Positions 55,872 to 63,865 of a stretch of 64,000 nucleotides of DNA are shown here, piece by piece; position 1 is the first letter of the stretch, and each line of letters opens with the position of its first letter. This stretch comes from Rhodobacter sp. (GTDB lineage: Bacteria; Pseudomonadota; Alphaproteobacteria; Rhodobacterales; Rhodobacteraceae). A program made the translations under genes and the position numbers. The notes beneath the pieces were generated by a model. It did no database searches, had not been told where the DNA came from, and was given only the letters and a program-made list of their open reading frames with translations. The stretch lies in the NCBI GenBank assembly GCA_016704435.1, contig JADJAB010000002.1, forward strand, positions 1 through 64,000, given 5' to 3'.

Positions 55872-56486
55872 CTATGCCCCGTAGCGAGCCATGAACATCT
55901 CGACCGCGCCCTGGACGGATTTCGTCACATCGGCGGGCTTGATCTCGTCGGCCAGGCCGAAGATCAGCTTTTCGTGGATATGCGCCTTGCACAGCTGGGC
56001 GAACTGATCGGCGGCCAGGTCGAAATCGTCGATCTTCAGCGCGCCCTTCTGCACCATGTGCCTCATGTGATGCACCAGCCGGTCATGGATCAGCCCTGGC
56101 CCGTTGCGGTAGAATTGCCGCGCAAGATCGGGGAAGCGCGACCCTTCGGCCACCACAAGGCGGAACATGTTGCGGCCGAAGTCCGACATCAGGAAACCGG
56201 CGATCCGTTCGGCGGCAAAGGTCAGCTGTGCCTCGACAGAAGCGGTGTAGTCCATCGAGGCTTCGGCGTCTTCGGCCTGGTGGCGGCATTCCGCATTGCA
56301 GATCTCGGTGAACAGCAACCGCTTGTCGGGGAAATAGCTGTAAAGCGTGGCTTTCGACACTTCGGCCTCGCGCGCGATGTCGTCAACCGAAGCACCGTCA
56401 AAGCCGTCGCGCAGAAAGACGCGGCGGGCGCCGTCCAGCACCTGATCATATTTGCGCCCTTTGCGGATTTCGCCGATCGCTGCCAT
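55872..56486 (-). CDS. TetR-family transcriptional regulator (AefR-like)
   Basis: A 204-residue regulator. The DNA-binding helix-turn-helix is ASVDDIAREAEVSKATLYSYFPDKRLLF (about 31-58, given in part). The C-terminal part with FRLVVAEGSRFPDLARQFYRNGP resembles the AefR-type TetR_C domain. Start at 56486, with a GGAAGGGGGG stretch upstream. It lies 65 bases downstream of a small secreted-peptide gene on the same strand, and both should share the promoter that carries the large inverted repeat at 56737-56781; autoregulation is likely. Confidence 0.87.
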   Translation of the reverse strand: MAAIGEIRKGRKYDQVLDGARRVFLRDGFDGASVDDIAREAEVSKATLYSYFPDKRLLFTEICNAECRHQAEDAEASMDYTASVEAQLTFAAERIAGFLMSDFGRNMFRLVVAEGSRFPDLARQFYRNGPGLIHDRLVHHMRHMVQKGALKIDDFDLAADQFAQLCKAHIHEKLIFGLADEIKPADVTKSVQGAVEMFMARYGA

Positions 56487-56551
56487 GGCCCCCCCTTCCG
56501 GGGACCATAGAGCAGCCGGGGACGCAGGGGCAAGCGGCGCGCGGCCTGCGG

Positions 56552-56725
56552 TCATTCCCGAAGGGTGCAGACCGTTTGTGTGGCGGCATCGCAGCCCTTG
56601 GTCGAGGTGGTCACCGTGTCATCCGGCCAGCTCAGCGTTGGCAGCAGGGTGGACAGGGTCTGGGCCGAAGCAGGCAGCGCCAGCAGGGCCAGGGCGGTGA
56701 GGGTGGCAGCGAGGCGGGTCTTCAT
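56552..56725 (-). CDS. 57-residue secreted peptide
   Basis: An unannotated small gene. ATG at 56725 with AGGAGAAC ribosome-binding site at a good distance; the product starts MKTRLAATLTALALLALPAS with a clear Sec signal peptide and a likely cleavage after ASA (residue 21). The mature peptide is about 36 residues, Thr/Ser-rich, with two cysteines (KGCDAATQTVC) ten apart that could form a disulfide, and ends LRE. It lies between a TetR operator-like repeat and tetR. Function unknown. Confidence 0.65.
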   Translation of the reverse strand: MKTRLAATLTALALLALPASAQTLSTLLPTLSWPDDTVTTSTKGCDAATQTVCTLRE

Positions 56726-56736
56726 GGCGGTTCTCC

Positions 56737-56781
56737 TAAACCGTTCAGTTCAGTTGTGGGAGATATGAACTGAACGGTTTA
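56737..56781. promoter_or_regulatory. Perfect 16-base inverted repeat, probable TetR operator
   Basis: TAAACCGTTCAGTTCA (56737-56752) and TGAACTGAACGGTTTA (56766-56781) are exact reverse complements separated by 13 bases. Each arm also contains an imperfect palindrome (AACCGTTCAGTT), so two regulator dimers may bind. It starts 12 bases before the small peptide ATG and covers the likely promoter of the peptide-tetR pair. Confidence 0.75.
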
Positions 56782-56877
56782 GTTTGTCAATTCGATTCGC
56801 GCGTCCGGCCCTGCCTCGCGATCCGCCTCCGGACCGGGCAGTCGAACGGCCTTGCAGCAGCCGCAAAGAACGTTAGA

Positions 56878-56892
56878 TTGGAATCGTTCTAA
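56878..56892 (+). promoter_or_regulatory. Irr/ICE-like iron-control box before mbfA
   Basis: TTGGAATCGTTCTAA differs at one position from a perfect palindrome TTAGAATCGTTCTAA, which fits the alphaproteobacterial Irr (iron control element) pattern. It ends 14 bases before the mbfA ATG, so bound Irr would block transcription under low iron. It also argues against any start upstream of 56893. Confidence 0.65.
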
Positions 56893-56906
56893 GAAAAGGC
56901 CAACCC

Positions 56907-57883
56907 ATGCTCTCCTCCTTTCCTCGCGCCGCCGCTTTCTCGACCTGACCGAGCAGGAAGTTCTGGCGCTGGCGATTTCGTCCGAAGAGGATGATGCGCA
57001 GATCTACCGTGGCTTTGCGCAGCGCCTGCGCGCGGACTATCCGGCCTCGGCGGCGGTTTTCGACGGCATGGCGGTGGAGGAAGACGACCATCGCCGCCGG
57101 CTGATCGAATTGCACCGCGAAAGGTTCGGCGAGGTGATCCCGCTGATCCGGCGCGAACATGTGGCCGGATACTATGCGCGCCGTCCGGTCTGGCTGTCGG
57201 CCAACCTGTCGCTGGACACGATCCGCGGCGAGGTGCGGGCGATGGAACAGCAGGGTGCCGACTTCTACACCCGCGCGGCAGGGCGGACGGAAGACGCCGG
57301 CACACGCAAGCTGCTGGGCGATCTGGCCGCGGCCGAGGCGGGCCATGCCCGTATGGCCGGCGCGCTGGAGGCCGAACATCTGGGCGAGGACGAGCGCAAC
57401 GAAGAGGATGCCGTCGCCAAGCGCCAGTTCATCCTGACCTGGGTGCAGCCGGGGCTGGCGGGGCTGATGGACGGATCGGTCTCGACCCTGGCGCCGATCT
57501 TCGCCACCGCCTTTGCGACGCAGGACACCTGGACGACGTTTCTGGTGGGCACGGCGGCTTCGGTGGGCGCCGGCATCTCGATGGGCTTCACCGAGGCCGC
57601 GCATGACGATGGTGTGCTGTCGGGACGCGGCAGCCCGTGGAAGCGCGGCTTTGCCTCGGGCATCATGACCACGGTGGGCGGCCTGGGCCACGCCCTGCCC
57701 TATCTGATCCCGGATTTCTGGACCGCGACGACGATCGCGATGATCGTGGTCTTCGTCGAGTTGTGGGCGATTGCCTGGATCCAGAACCGCTATATGGAGA
57801 CGCCGTTCGTGCGGGCGGCCTTGCAGGTGGTGCTGGGCGGTGCTTTGGTCTTTGCCGCAGGGGCATTGATCGGAGGCGGGTGA
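56907..57883 (+). CDS. mbfA: Membrane-bound ferritin/iron exporter MbfA (frameshift near start)
   Basis: An erythrin-VIT1 protein: an N-terminal ferritin-like diiron domain (about 1-165; LTEQEVLALAISSEEDD, VEEDDHRRRLIELH, EVRAMEQQGADFYTRAA and AAAEAGHARM supply E-x-x-H ligands) joined to a C-terminal VIT1 membrane domain (QPGLAGLMDGSVSTLAP, AASVGAGISMGFTEA). It exports iron and protects against iron and peroxide stress. The ATG at 56907 has AAAAGG upstream but is one frame off from the body; a single base before about 56940 would correct this. About 325 residues. It runs straight into the nitroreductase gene. Confidence 0.88.
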
Positions 57884-58575
57884 TGTATCGCAAGGGCGAG
57901 GTCAGCTATCAGGCGCTGGCGCTGCCGGATCGGGTGCAGATGGCGCCAGAGGCGGCGGTTGCGGCGGCAGAGGCGTTCCGCGACTACATGAAGAAGCGCC
58001 ATTCGGTTCGGCAGTATTCCGATCAGCCGGTGCCCGAGGCCGCGATTGCCGCCTGCATCGCGGCGGCCGGCACGGCGCCTTCGGGGGCGAACCACCAGCC
58101 CTGGCATTTTTCCGCAGTATCTGACGCTGCGATGAAGGCGCGCATCCGTGCGGCGGCGGAAGAAGAGGAAAAGGCCTTCTATTCCGGTGCTGCCGGGGAT
58201 GAATGGCTGGCGGCGCTTGAACCGATCGGGACGGGGGTCGACAAGCCGCATCTGACTGATGCGCCCTGGCTGATCGTGGTCTTTGCCCAGCGCTGGGGGC
58301 TGACCGAAGAGGGCGCGCGCTACAAGAACTATTATGTGCCGGAAAGCGTGGGGATTGCGACCGGCGTGCTGATCACCGCGATCCATCACGCCGGGCTGGT
58401 GTGCCTGGAGCATACTCCGAACCCGATGGCCTTTCTGAACGAGATGCTGGGCCGACCGGCACAGGAAAAGCCGGTGATGATCCTGCCGGTGGGCTATCCG
58501 GCGGCGGATGCCACGGTTCCCGCGGTGGCCAAGCGGAAAAAGCCGTTCGACCAGATCGCCAGTTTCTTCCGCTGA
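57883..58575 (+). CDS. Nitroreductase-family flavoprotein
   Basis: A 230-residue FMN-dependent oxidoreductase. The FMN-binding segments KKRHSVRQYSDQPVPE (about 38-53), AAGTAPSGANHQPWHF and GVLITAIHHAGLVCLEHTPNPM (in part) are typical; the C-terminus is PVGYPAADATVP. The ATG overlaps the mbfA stop (TGATG), so it is co-expressed and probably iron-responsive. Members of this branch reduce nitro compounds, enones or iodotyrosine-like substrates; the native substrate is unknown. Confidence 0.87.
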   Translation: MYRKGEVSYQALALPDRVQMAPEAAVAAAEAFRDYMKKRHSVRQYSDQPVPEAAIAACIAAAGTAPSGANHQPWHFSAVSDAAMKARIRAAAEEEEKAFYSGAAGDEWLAALEPIGTGVDKPHLTDAPWLIVVFAQRWGLTEEGARYKNYYVPESVGIATGVLITAIHHAGLVCLEHTPNPMAFLNEMLGRPAQEKPVMILPVGYPAADATVPAVAKRKKPFDQIASFFR

Positions 58576-58580
58576 TCCTT

Positions 58581-58657
58581 CTTCGGCTCATGCACTTCGG
58601 GTCGCGTCGCGAGCAGGCACCTTTGCGACGGGAAACGAAGTGCACGAGGAGCCGAAG
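58581..58657. terminator. Large stem-loop after the mbfA-nitroreductase pair
   Basis: CTTCGGCTCATGCACTTCG (58581-58599) pairs with CGAAGTGCACGAGGAGCCGAAG in two blocks (58636-58657) with a small bulge; inside, GTCGC and GCGAC form a second stem. It lies in the 118-base gap before the AEC carrier gene. The right arm is copy 2 of the motif at 24281-24302. The stem is followed by CTTGCCCTTTTCCC, only weakly T-rich, so termination is plausible, not certain. Confidence 0.5.
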
Positions 58658-58693
58658 CTTGCCCTTTTCCCGTGACCATGACAGGGGAAACCG

Positions 58694-59617
58694 ATGCTGC
58701 CGATCCTTCTGAAGACGCTTCCCTTCTTTGCCGTCATCGGCACCGGCTTTCTGGCCGGGCGGGGGCGGTTCATCACCCCCGACGCCACCGCGCAACTGAC
58801 CCGGTTCGTGTTCTACTTCGCTCTGTCAGCGATGCTGTTCGGCTTTGCCGCCAACCTGTCTCTGACCGAAATCTTCAGCCTGCCCTTCGTGCTGGCCTAT
58901 CTGTCGGCGACCACGACGGTCTGGGCGCTGGTCTTTGCCGTCGCCCTGGCCCGCCGCACCGACCGCGAGGCAGCACTGTTCGAGGCGCATACCGGCGTGA
59001 TCGGCAATGTCGGCTTCCTGGGCATTCCGATGCTGGCGCTGCTCTTGGGTCCGGCGGCCGTGGGCCCGGTGCTTCTGGTGCTGGCGGTCGACCTGATCGT
59101 GTTTTCTTCCCTGCTGACGTTGCTCATCACCTTGTTCCGGTCCGGTCGCGTGTCCTTGGGGACGATCCGGCTTCTGGCAGTGGGGATATTGAAGAACCCG
59201 ATGATCGTGTCGACGGTCCTTGGTCTTGCATGGGGTGCCAGCGGGCGCAGCCTCTGGGTGCCCGTGGCCGAGTTCATGACGCTGCTTGGCGCCGCCGCCA
59301 CGCCCTGCGCGCTGTTCGCCATTGGCGCCTCGCTGGCCGGGCGGCGACCCGACAGGTTGGGTGTCGCGGCCTGGCTGACCTTTGCCAAGCTGGTGCTGCA
59401 CCCCGCCGCCGTGGCGGTGGCAGCGCTTTGGCTGTTCCCGGTTGATCTTTACGCTGCGGGCGTGATGATCGCTGCCGCAGCCTTGCCGGTGGCGGGCAAT
59501 GTGTTCATCCTCGCGCAAGCCTACGGCGTTGCCCCGCAGAGGGTGTCAACTGCTATCCTGGTTTCCACCGCCTTTTCCGTGCTGACGGTGACGGCGGTCA
59601 TTGCCCTGTTGGAGTAG
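58694..59617 (+). CDS. AEC (auxin efflux carrier) family transporter
   Basis: A 307-residue membrane protein with about ten helices in two repeats. It starts LPILLKTLPFFAVIGTGFLAGR, has the first-half motif VIGNVGFLGIPMLALLLGP (about 95-113) and the second-half PVAGNVFILAQAYG (about 267-280), both diagnostic of AEC carriers. Members export malonate, malate or other organic acids. fghA follows two bases after its stop. Confidence 0.88.
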   Translation: MLPILLKTLPFFAVIGTGFLAGRGRFITPDATAQLTRFVFYFALSAMLFGFAANLSLTEIFSLPFVLAYLSATTTVWALVFAVALARRTDREAALFEAHTGVIGNVGFLGIPMLALLLGPAAVGPVLLVLAVDLIVFSSLLTLLITLFRSGRVSLGTIRLLAVGILKNPMIVSTVLGLAWGASGRSLWVPVAEFMTLLGAAATPCALFAIGASLAGRRPDRLGVAAWLTFAKLVLHPAAVAVAALWLFPVDLYAAGVMIAAAALPVAGNVFILAQAYGVAPQRVSTAILVSTAFSVLTVTAVIALLE

Positions 59618-59619
59618 AC

Positions 59620-60450
59620 ATGAAGACGATTTCGGAAAACCGCGCCTTCGGTGGCGTGCAGGGAGTGTATACCCATGCTTCGGCGGCCACCGGCACCGAC
59701 ATGACCTTTGGCCTGTTCCTTCCCGCCGAGGCCGAGGACGGGCCGGTGCCGCTCTTGTGGTATCTGTCGGGCCTGACCTGCACACATGAAAACGCCATGG
59801 TGAAGGCCGGGGCACAAGCCTGGGCGGCCGAAGCCGGGATCGCGCTGGTCTTCCCCGACACTTCTCCGCGTGGCGAGGGAGTGGCGAATGATGCGGCCTA
59901 TGATCTGGGCCAGGGTGCAGGGTTCTACGTGAACGCGACCGAAGACCCCTGGGCGCCGCATTTCCGCATGTGGGATTACGTGACGGATGAATTGCCGCGC
60001 CTGCTGTTCAACGCCTTTCCACTGGCCGAAGTGGCGCAGGGCATCACCGGCCATTCGATGGGCGGCCACGGCGCGCTGACGATCGCGATGAGCTTTCCTG
60101 GCCGGTTCCGTTCCGTGTCCGCCTTCGCGCCGATCTGCAACCCGACCGCCAGCGACTGGGGCCGCAAGCAGTTCAGCGCCTATCTGGGCGAGGACGAGGC
60201 CACATGGGCGCCGCATGACGCCAGCCTTCTGATGCGCAAGTACGGCTTTGACGGGCCGGTGCTGGTGGATCAGGGCACGGCCGACCAGTTCATCGACCTG
60301 CTGAAACCCGAGGCACTGGCGGCGGCGATCACCGAAACCCGCCAGGGCGGCACGCTGCGGATGCAGAAAGGCTATGACCACAGCTATTTCTTCGTCTCGA
60401 CCTTCATGCCCGATCACATCGCCTTTCATTCCGAGGCGCTGCGGGGGTAA
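59620..60450 (+). CDS. fghA: S-formylglutathione hydrolase FghA
   Basis: A 276-residue esterase D-type enzyme hydrolysing S-formylglutathione to formate and glutathione in formaldehyde detoxification. The N-terminus TISENRAFGGVQGVYTHAS, YLSGLTCTHENAM (about 48-60), the nucleophile elbow GHSMGGHGAL (S146) and DQGTADQF plus YDHSYFF for the acid and histidine are all standard. No formaldehyde dehydrogenase gene is next to it. Formaldehyde could come from demethylation pathways such as those suggested elsewhere in the window. Confidence 0.94.
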   Translation: MKTISENRAFGGVQGVYTHASAATGTDMTFGLFLPAEAEDGPVPLLWYLSGLTCTHENAMVKAGAQAWAAEAGIALVFPDTSPRGEGVANDAAYDLGQGAGFYVNATEDPWAPHFRMWDYVTDELPRLLFNAFPLAEVAQGITGHSMGGHGALTIAMSFPGRFRSVSAFAPICNPTASDWGRKQFSAYLGEDEATWAPHDASLLMRKYGFDGPVLVDQGTADQFIDLLKPEALAAAITETRQGGTLRMQKGYDHSYFFVSTFMPDHIAFHSEALRG

Positions 60451-60493
60451 AGGGCGGTGGGCAGATTGCCCACCCTACCGGAGGTTGCTGCCC

Positions 60494-60934
60494 GTGACGC
60501 TGTACATCGACGCCGATGCCTGCCCGGTGAAGGACGAGGCCGAGCGGGTGGCCACCCGCCACCGCATCCGCATGGTGCTGGTGTCGAACGGCGGTATCCG
60601 GCCATCGGCCAATCCGCTGGTCGAGAGCGTCTATGTCGGCGCCGGCCTGGATGAGGCCGACCGCTGGATCGCCGACCACGCCGGCCCCGGCGATGTGGTG
60701 GTGACCACCGACATCCCGCTTGCCGCCCGCGTCGTCGAAACCGGCGCGGCGGTGGTGAAGCCCGACGGGCAGGAACTCACTGCCGCCAACATCGGCACCA
60801 TCCTGGCCACCCGCGACCTGATGGCCGATCTGCGCAGCGCCGATCCGTTCCGGCAGGGCGGCGGGCGCGCGTTCTCGAAAGCCGACCGGTCGCGGTTCCT
60901 TGACGTGCTGGACCGCGTGCTGCGCCGCCCGTAG
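60494..60934 (+). CDS. YaiI/YqxD (DUF188) family protein
   Basis: A 146-residue PIN-like-fold protein. Start at the GTG at 60494 with GGAGG upstream. It has IDADACPVKDEAERVA (about 4-19), ANPLVESVYVGAGLDEADRWIADHA (in part), DVVVTTDIPLAARVV and FRQGGGRAFSKADRSRFLD, all diagnostic of the family. Biochemical function is not established; nuclease activity is suspected from the fold. Confidence 0.9.
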   Translation: MTLYIDADACPVKDEAERVATRHRIRMVLVSNGGIRPSANPLVESVYVGAGLDEADRWIADHAGPGDVVVTTDIPLAARVVETGAAVVKPDGQELTAANIGTILATRDLMADLRSADPFRQGGGRAFSKADRSRFLDVLDRVLRRP

Positions 60935-60994
60935 CCGACCTTTTCTGTCGCGGAAAGACGCGCCTTTGCCCCGCAGCCGGGCTTTGATCGGGGC

Positions 60995-61972
60995 ATGAGC
61001 GCGCCTGCCTCCACCCCGTCCGCCGTTCCTTCCACCGGCATCCTTCTGGCCCTTGGCGGAGCCGCCACTTTGTCGCTCAACGACCTTTTCATCAAGACGC
61101 TGGCCGATACCGGCTATGCGCTGCATCAGGTGATCCTGATCCGCGCGCTGATCGGCATGGCGCTGGTGCTGACCGTCATGGGAATGTCGCGGCGCGGCTT
61201 CCGGCAGCTGCTGACGCAGCGCAAGCGGGCGCATCTGCTGCGGGTCACGATCGTCATGGTGTCGAATGTCACCTATTTCGTCGGCCTGTCGCTGATGCCG
61301 CTTGCCGATGCCGTAGCGACCGCTTTCGTGGCCCCGCTGTTCATCACCATGATGTCGGCGGTCTTCCTGCACGAACAGGTTGGCCCCCGCCGTTGGGCCG
61401 CCGTCGCCGTGGGGATGGCGGGGGTGATCGTGATGACGCGGCCCGGGGCAGGCGTGATCCAGCCGGCGGCGATCCTCGTCCTGATCTCGGCCTTCTGCTA
61501 CGCCTCAAGCCACATGCTGACCCGCCACATGCGCGAGACCGAGAGTGCGATGACGCTGAACTTCTACGTCCAGGTCGGGTTCCTGTTGGTCAGCGCGGCA
61601 ATGGGGCTTTGGGCCGGTGACGGGCACATGGCGCAAGCCCCCGGCAGCACCTGGGAATTCCTGTTCCGCCCCTGGATCGTGCCGCCGACGGTGGACTGGA
61701 CCGCGTTTCTGGGCACTGGCCTGTCGGTCGGTGTCGGCGGGCTGATGATGAGCCAGGCCTACCGCACCACCGAGGCCGCGCTGATCGCGCCGTTCGAATA
61801 CGTCGGGATGCCGATGGCGATCTTCTGGGGTGTGGTTGTTTTCGGCACCTGGCCCGACCATACCGCCTGGATCGGGATTGCACTGATCTGCGGCGCGGGG
61901 CTTTATACGCTCTGGCGGGAAACGGTGCGCAGGAAGGTTCAGGATGTTGCAGCCCCGAGCGGTGATCTTTGA
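60995..61972 (+). CDS. EamA/DMT-family transporter
   Basis: A 325-residue membrane protein with ten helices in two EamA repeats: ILLALGGAATLSLNDLFIKTLA starts repeat 1, and AAILVLISAFCYASSHML starts repeat 2; ADAVATAFVAPLF and TEAALIAPFEYVGMPMAIFWG end them. This group exports metabolites such as amino acids or takes up compatible solutes. Frame intact; its end overlaps the HAD gene by 29 bases. Confidence 0.88.
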   Translation: MSAPASTPSAVPSTGILLALGGAATLSLNDLFIKTLADTGYALHQVILIRALIGMALVLTVMGMSRRGFRQLLTQRKRAHLLRVTIVMVSNVTYFVGLSLMPLADAVATAFVAPLFITMMSAVFLHEQVGPRRWAAVAVGMAGVIVMTRPGAGVIQPAAILVLISAFCYASSHMLTRHMRETESAMTLNFYVQVGFLLVSAAMGLWAGDGHMAQAPGSTWEFLFRPWIVPPTVDWTAFLGTGLSVGVGGLMMSQAYRTTEAALIAPFEYVGMPMAIFWGVVVFGTWPDHTAWIGIALICGAGLYTLWRETVRRKVQDVAAPSGDL

Positions 61973-62570
61973 CATCGGCAATGTGCTGATCGGCTGGCAG
62001 CCCGAGGCCTTCTACGATGGCCGCATCGGCGAAGCCCGCCGCCGGGCGTTCTTTGCGGAAGTGCCGATCCAGGCCGCGAACCTTGAAATCGACCGCGGCG
62101 CGCCGTTCCTGGCGACCCTGCAGGCGCTGGCACGCGCCCACCCGGACTGGGCGGCCCAGATCCTTTGGTGGCACGACGACTGGCTGGCCATGGTACACCC
62201 GGTCATCCCCGAAACCGTCGCCACGCTGCACGCGCTGAGGGCGCGCGGCGTGCCGGTCTTCGCGCTGACCAACTTCGGCGCCGAGACCTTTGAGATCGCT
62301 CTCGGCGCCTTTCCCTTCCTGCGCGACTTCGACCACGCTTTCGTCTCGGGCCAGATGGGCGTGATCAAACCCGACGCGGCGATCTATGCCGCCGTTGAAG
62401 CCGCCGCCGGCATCGCCCCCGAGGGGTTGCTCTTCACCGATGATCGCCCCGAGAACATCCATGCCGCCGCCGCTCGCGGCTGGCAGACGCATCTCTTCAC
62501 CTCCGGACGCGATTGGGCGGCCCGGCTGGTCCGCGCGGGGGTGCTCAGCCCAGAGGAGTGCTTGCCATGA
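61944..62570 (+). CDS. HAD-IA family hydrolase (haloacid dehalogenase-like)
   Basis: A 208-residue HAD hydrolase. Motif I is VIFDIGNVLIGW (about 8-19), with the second aspartate replaced by asparagine as in the HAD/YihX group, motif II ALTNFG, motif III the lysine of MGVIKPDAAIY and motif IV LFTDDRPENI. FDIGNVLI points to the YihX/alpha-D-glucose-1-phosphatase branch. The ATG at 61944 has AGGTTCAGG upstream. Overlaps both neighbours, so the three genes EamA-HAD-OCD form one operon. Confidence 0.87.
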   Translation: MLQPRAVIFDIGNVLIGWQPEAFYDGRIGEARRRAFFAEVPIQAANLEIDRGAPFLATLQALARAHPDWAAQILWWHDDWLAMVHPVIPETVATLHALRARGVPVFALTNFGAETFEIALGAFPFLRDFDHAFVSGQMGVIKPDAAIYAAVEAAAGIAPEGLLFTDDRPENIHAAAARGWQTHLFTSGRDWAARLVRAGVLSPEECLP

Positions 62571-63484
62571 CCATTCAGATCATCGGGCCGGAGGCAGAAG
62601 CCGATCTGAGCTGGGTCGGGCTTCTGCAGGCCTTCGCCGATGGCCACCGGCTGCCAAGGGCCGACATCAAGGACCTGCTGATTTATCGCGGGGCGGACAC
62701 GCTGCTGGACCGCGCCGCCTGGATCGACGGCTTGGGCGGGCTGGTCAAGGCCGCCACGATCTTTCCCGGCAATGCCGCGCGGGGCCTGCCCACGATCAAC
62801 GGCGCGGTCACCCTCTTCGACGACCTGACCGGGGAATTGACGGCCTTGGTCGACTTCCACCTCGTCACCAAATGGAAGACCGCCGGCGACAGTCTCTATT
62901 CGGCCAGCCGACTGGCCCGCAAGGACAGCCGCAACATCCTGCTGGTCGGTGCCGGCGCGGTCGCCCGTTCGATGGTCGAGGCGTACCGCACGATCTGGCC
63001 GAAGGCCGAATTCACCGTCTGGTCGCGCCACCCGGCCACCGCGGCCAGCATGGCCGTACCGCTGGGCCTTAGAGTGGCGGCAAGGCTGGAAGAGGCGGTG
63101 CCCCAGGCCGACATCATCTGCACCTGTACGATGGCGACCGAACCTCTGATCAGTGGCGACTGGCTGCAACCAGGCCAGCACCTGGACCTGATCGGCGCCT
63201 ACCGCCCCGACATGCGCGAGGTCGACGATGCCGCCATGGCCCGCGCCGCCCTGTTCGTCGACTCCCGCGCGACGACGGTCCACCACATCGGCGAACTGAT
63301 GGCTCCCCTGAAATCCGGCGCGATCACCGAAACCTCGATCCTGGCGGATTTCTACGACGACCCGGCCGGCTTCACCCGCCAAAGCCCCGACCAGATCACC
63401 ATCGCCAAGAACGGCGGCGGCGCGCATCTGGACCTGATGACCGCCAGCTACATCACCCGCGCCGCAGGGGCAGGCAAAGCATAG
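62567..63484 (+). CDS. Ornithine cyclodeaminase/mu-crystallin family protein
   Basis: A 305-residue NAD(P)-dependent enzyme. The Rossmann motif is LLVGAGAVARSMVEAYR (about 126-142); upstream TKWKTAGDSLYSASRLAR carries the lysine and arginine usual for substrate contact, and LDLIGAYRPDMREVDD is the family segment after the NAD domain. Members deaminate ornithine or reduce ketimines and pyrroline carboxylates. Start overlaps the HAD stop (ATGA). The EamA exporter upstream suggests handling of an amino acid or imino acid. Confidence 0.87.
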   Translation: MTIQIIGPEAEADLSWVGLLQAFADGHRLPRADIKDLLIYRGADTLLDRAAWIDGLGGLVKAATIFPGNAARGLPTINGAVTLFDDLTGELTALVDFHLVTKWKTAGDSLYSASRLARKDSRNILLVGAGAVARSMVEAYRTIWPKAEFTVWSRHPATAASMAVPLGLRVAARLEEAVPQADIICTCTMATEPLISGDWLQPGQHLDLIGAYRPDMREVDDAAMARAALFVDSRATTVHHIGELMAPLKSGAITETSILADFYDDPAGFTRQSPDQITIAKNGGGAHLDLMTASYITRAAGAGKA

Positions 63485-63628
63485 GCCCGGCCCGCACGCC
63501 GAGCCGGTTGCGCGGCACGCGCAGAGGCGAGATATGGACTTCTGCGCGCCGGGCGCGCAGTCCGCAGTTTCTTGGCGTCCTGCTGGCAAGAAGAGCCAAC
63601 AAGGAAACCTCAAGATCCGCTGCCCCTT

Positions 63629-63865
63629 TCAAGGCTGCGTTTCCCGGACGAAGCCGCCTTTTTCCGGCCGGGTGCAGATCGTGACAATGCCCCTGCCGTC
63701 GAGGAAAGCGACCCTGCGACCGATCCGTGTCCGGCCGCCGTCATCCTCCCAGCGGGCGAGGCTGACCGCATCTGGCAGCGCCTGCCTTTCTGCGATCACG
63801 ACCGGGCGCTTGATGCGGGCCGTCGAGGGAAACAGCTCGTCGAAGTCTGCATCACAAATCATCAT
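63629..63865 (-). CDS. Small hypothetical protein
   Basis: A 78-residue soluble protein. The ATG at 63865 is preceded by GGAAGGAG, which decides the start over a longer reading. The product begins MMICDADFDELFPS, is rich in arginine and aspartate, and has no signal or membrane segment. It looks like strand-rich DNA/head-type small proteins in composition only; I recognise no family. It lies near the window edge, with its upstream context unseen. Confidence 0.5.
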   Translation of the reverse strand: MMICDADFDELFPSTARIKRPVVIAERQALPDAVSLARWEDDGGRTRIGRRVAFLDGRGIVTICTRPEKGGFVRETQP

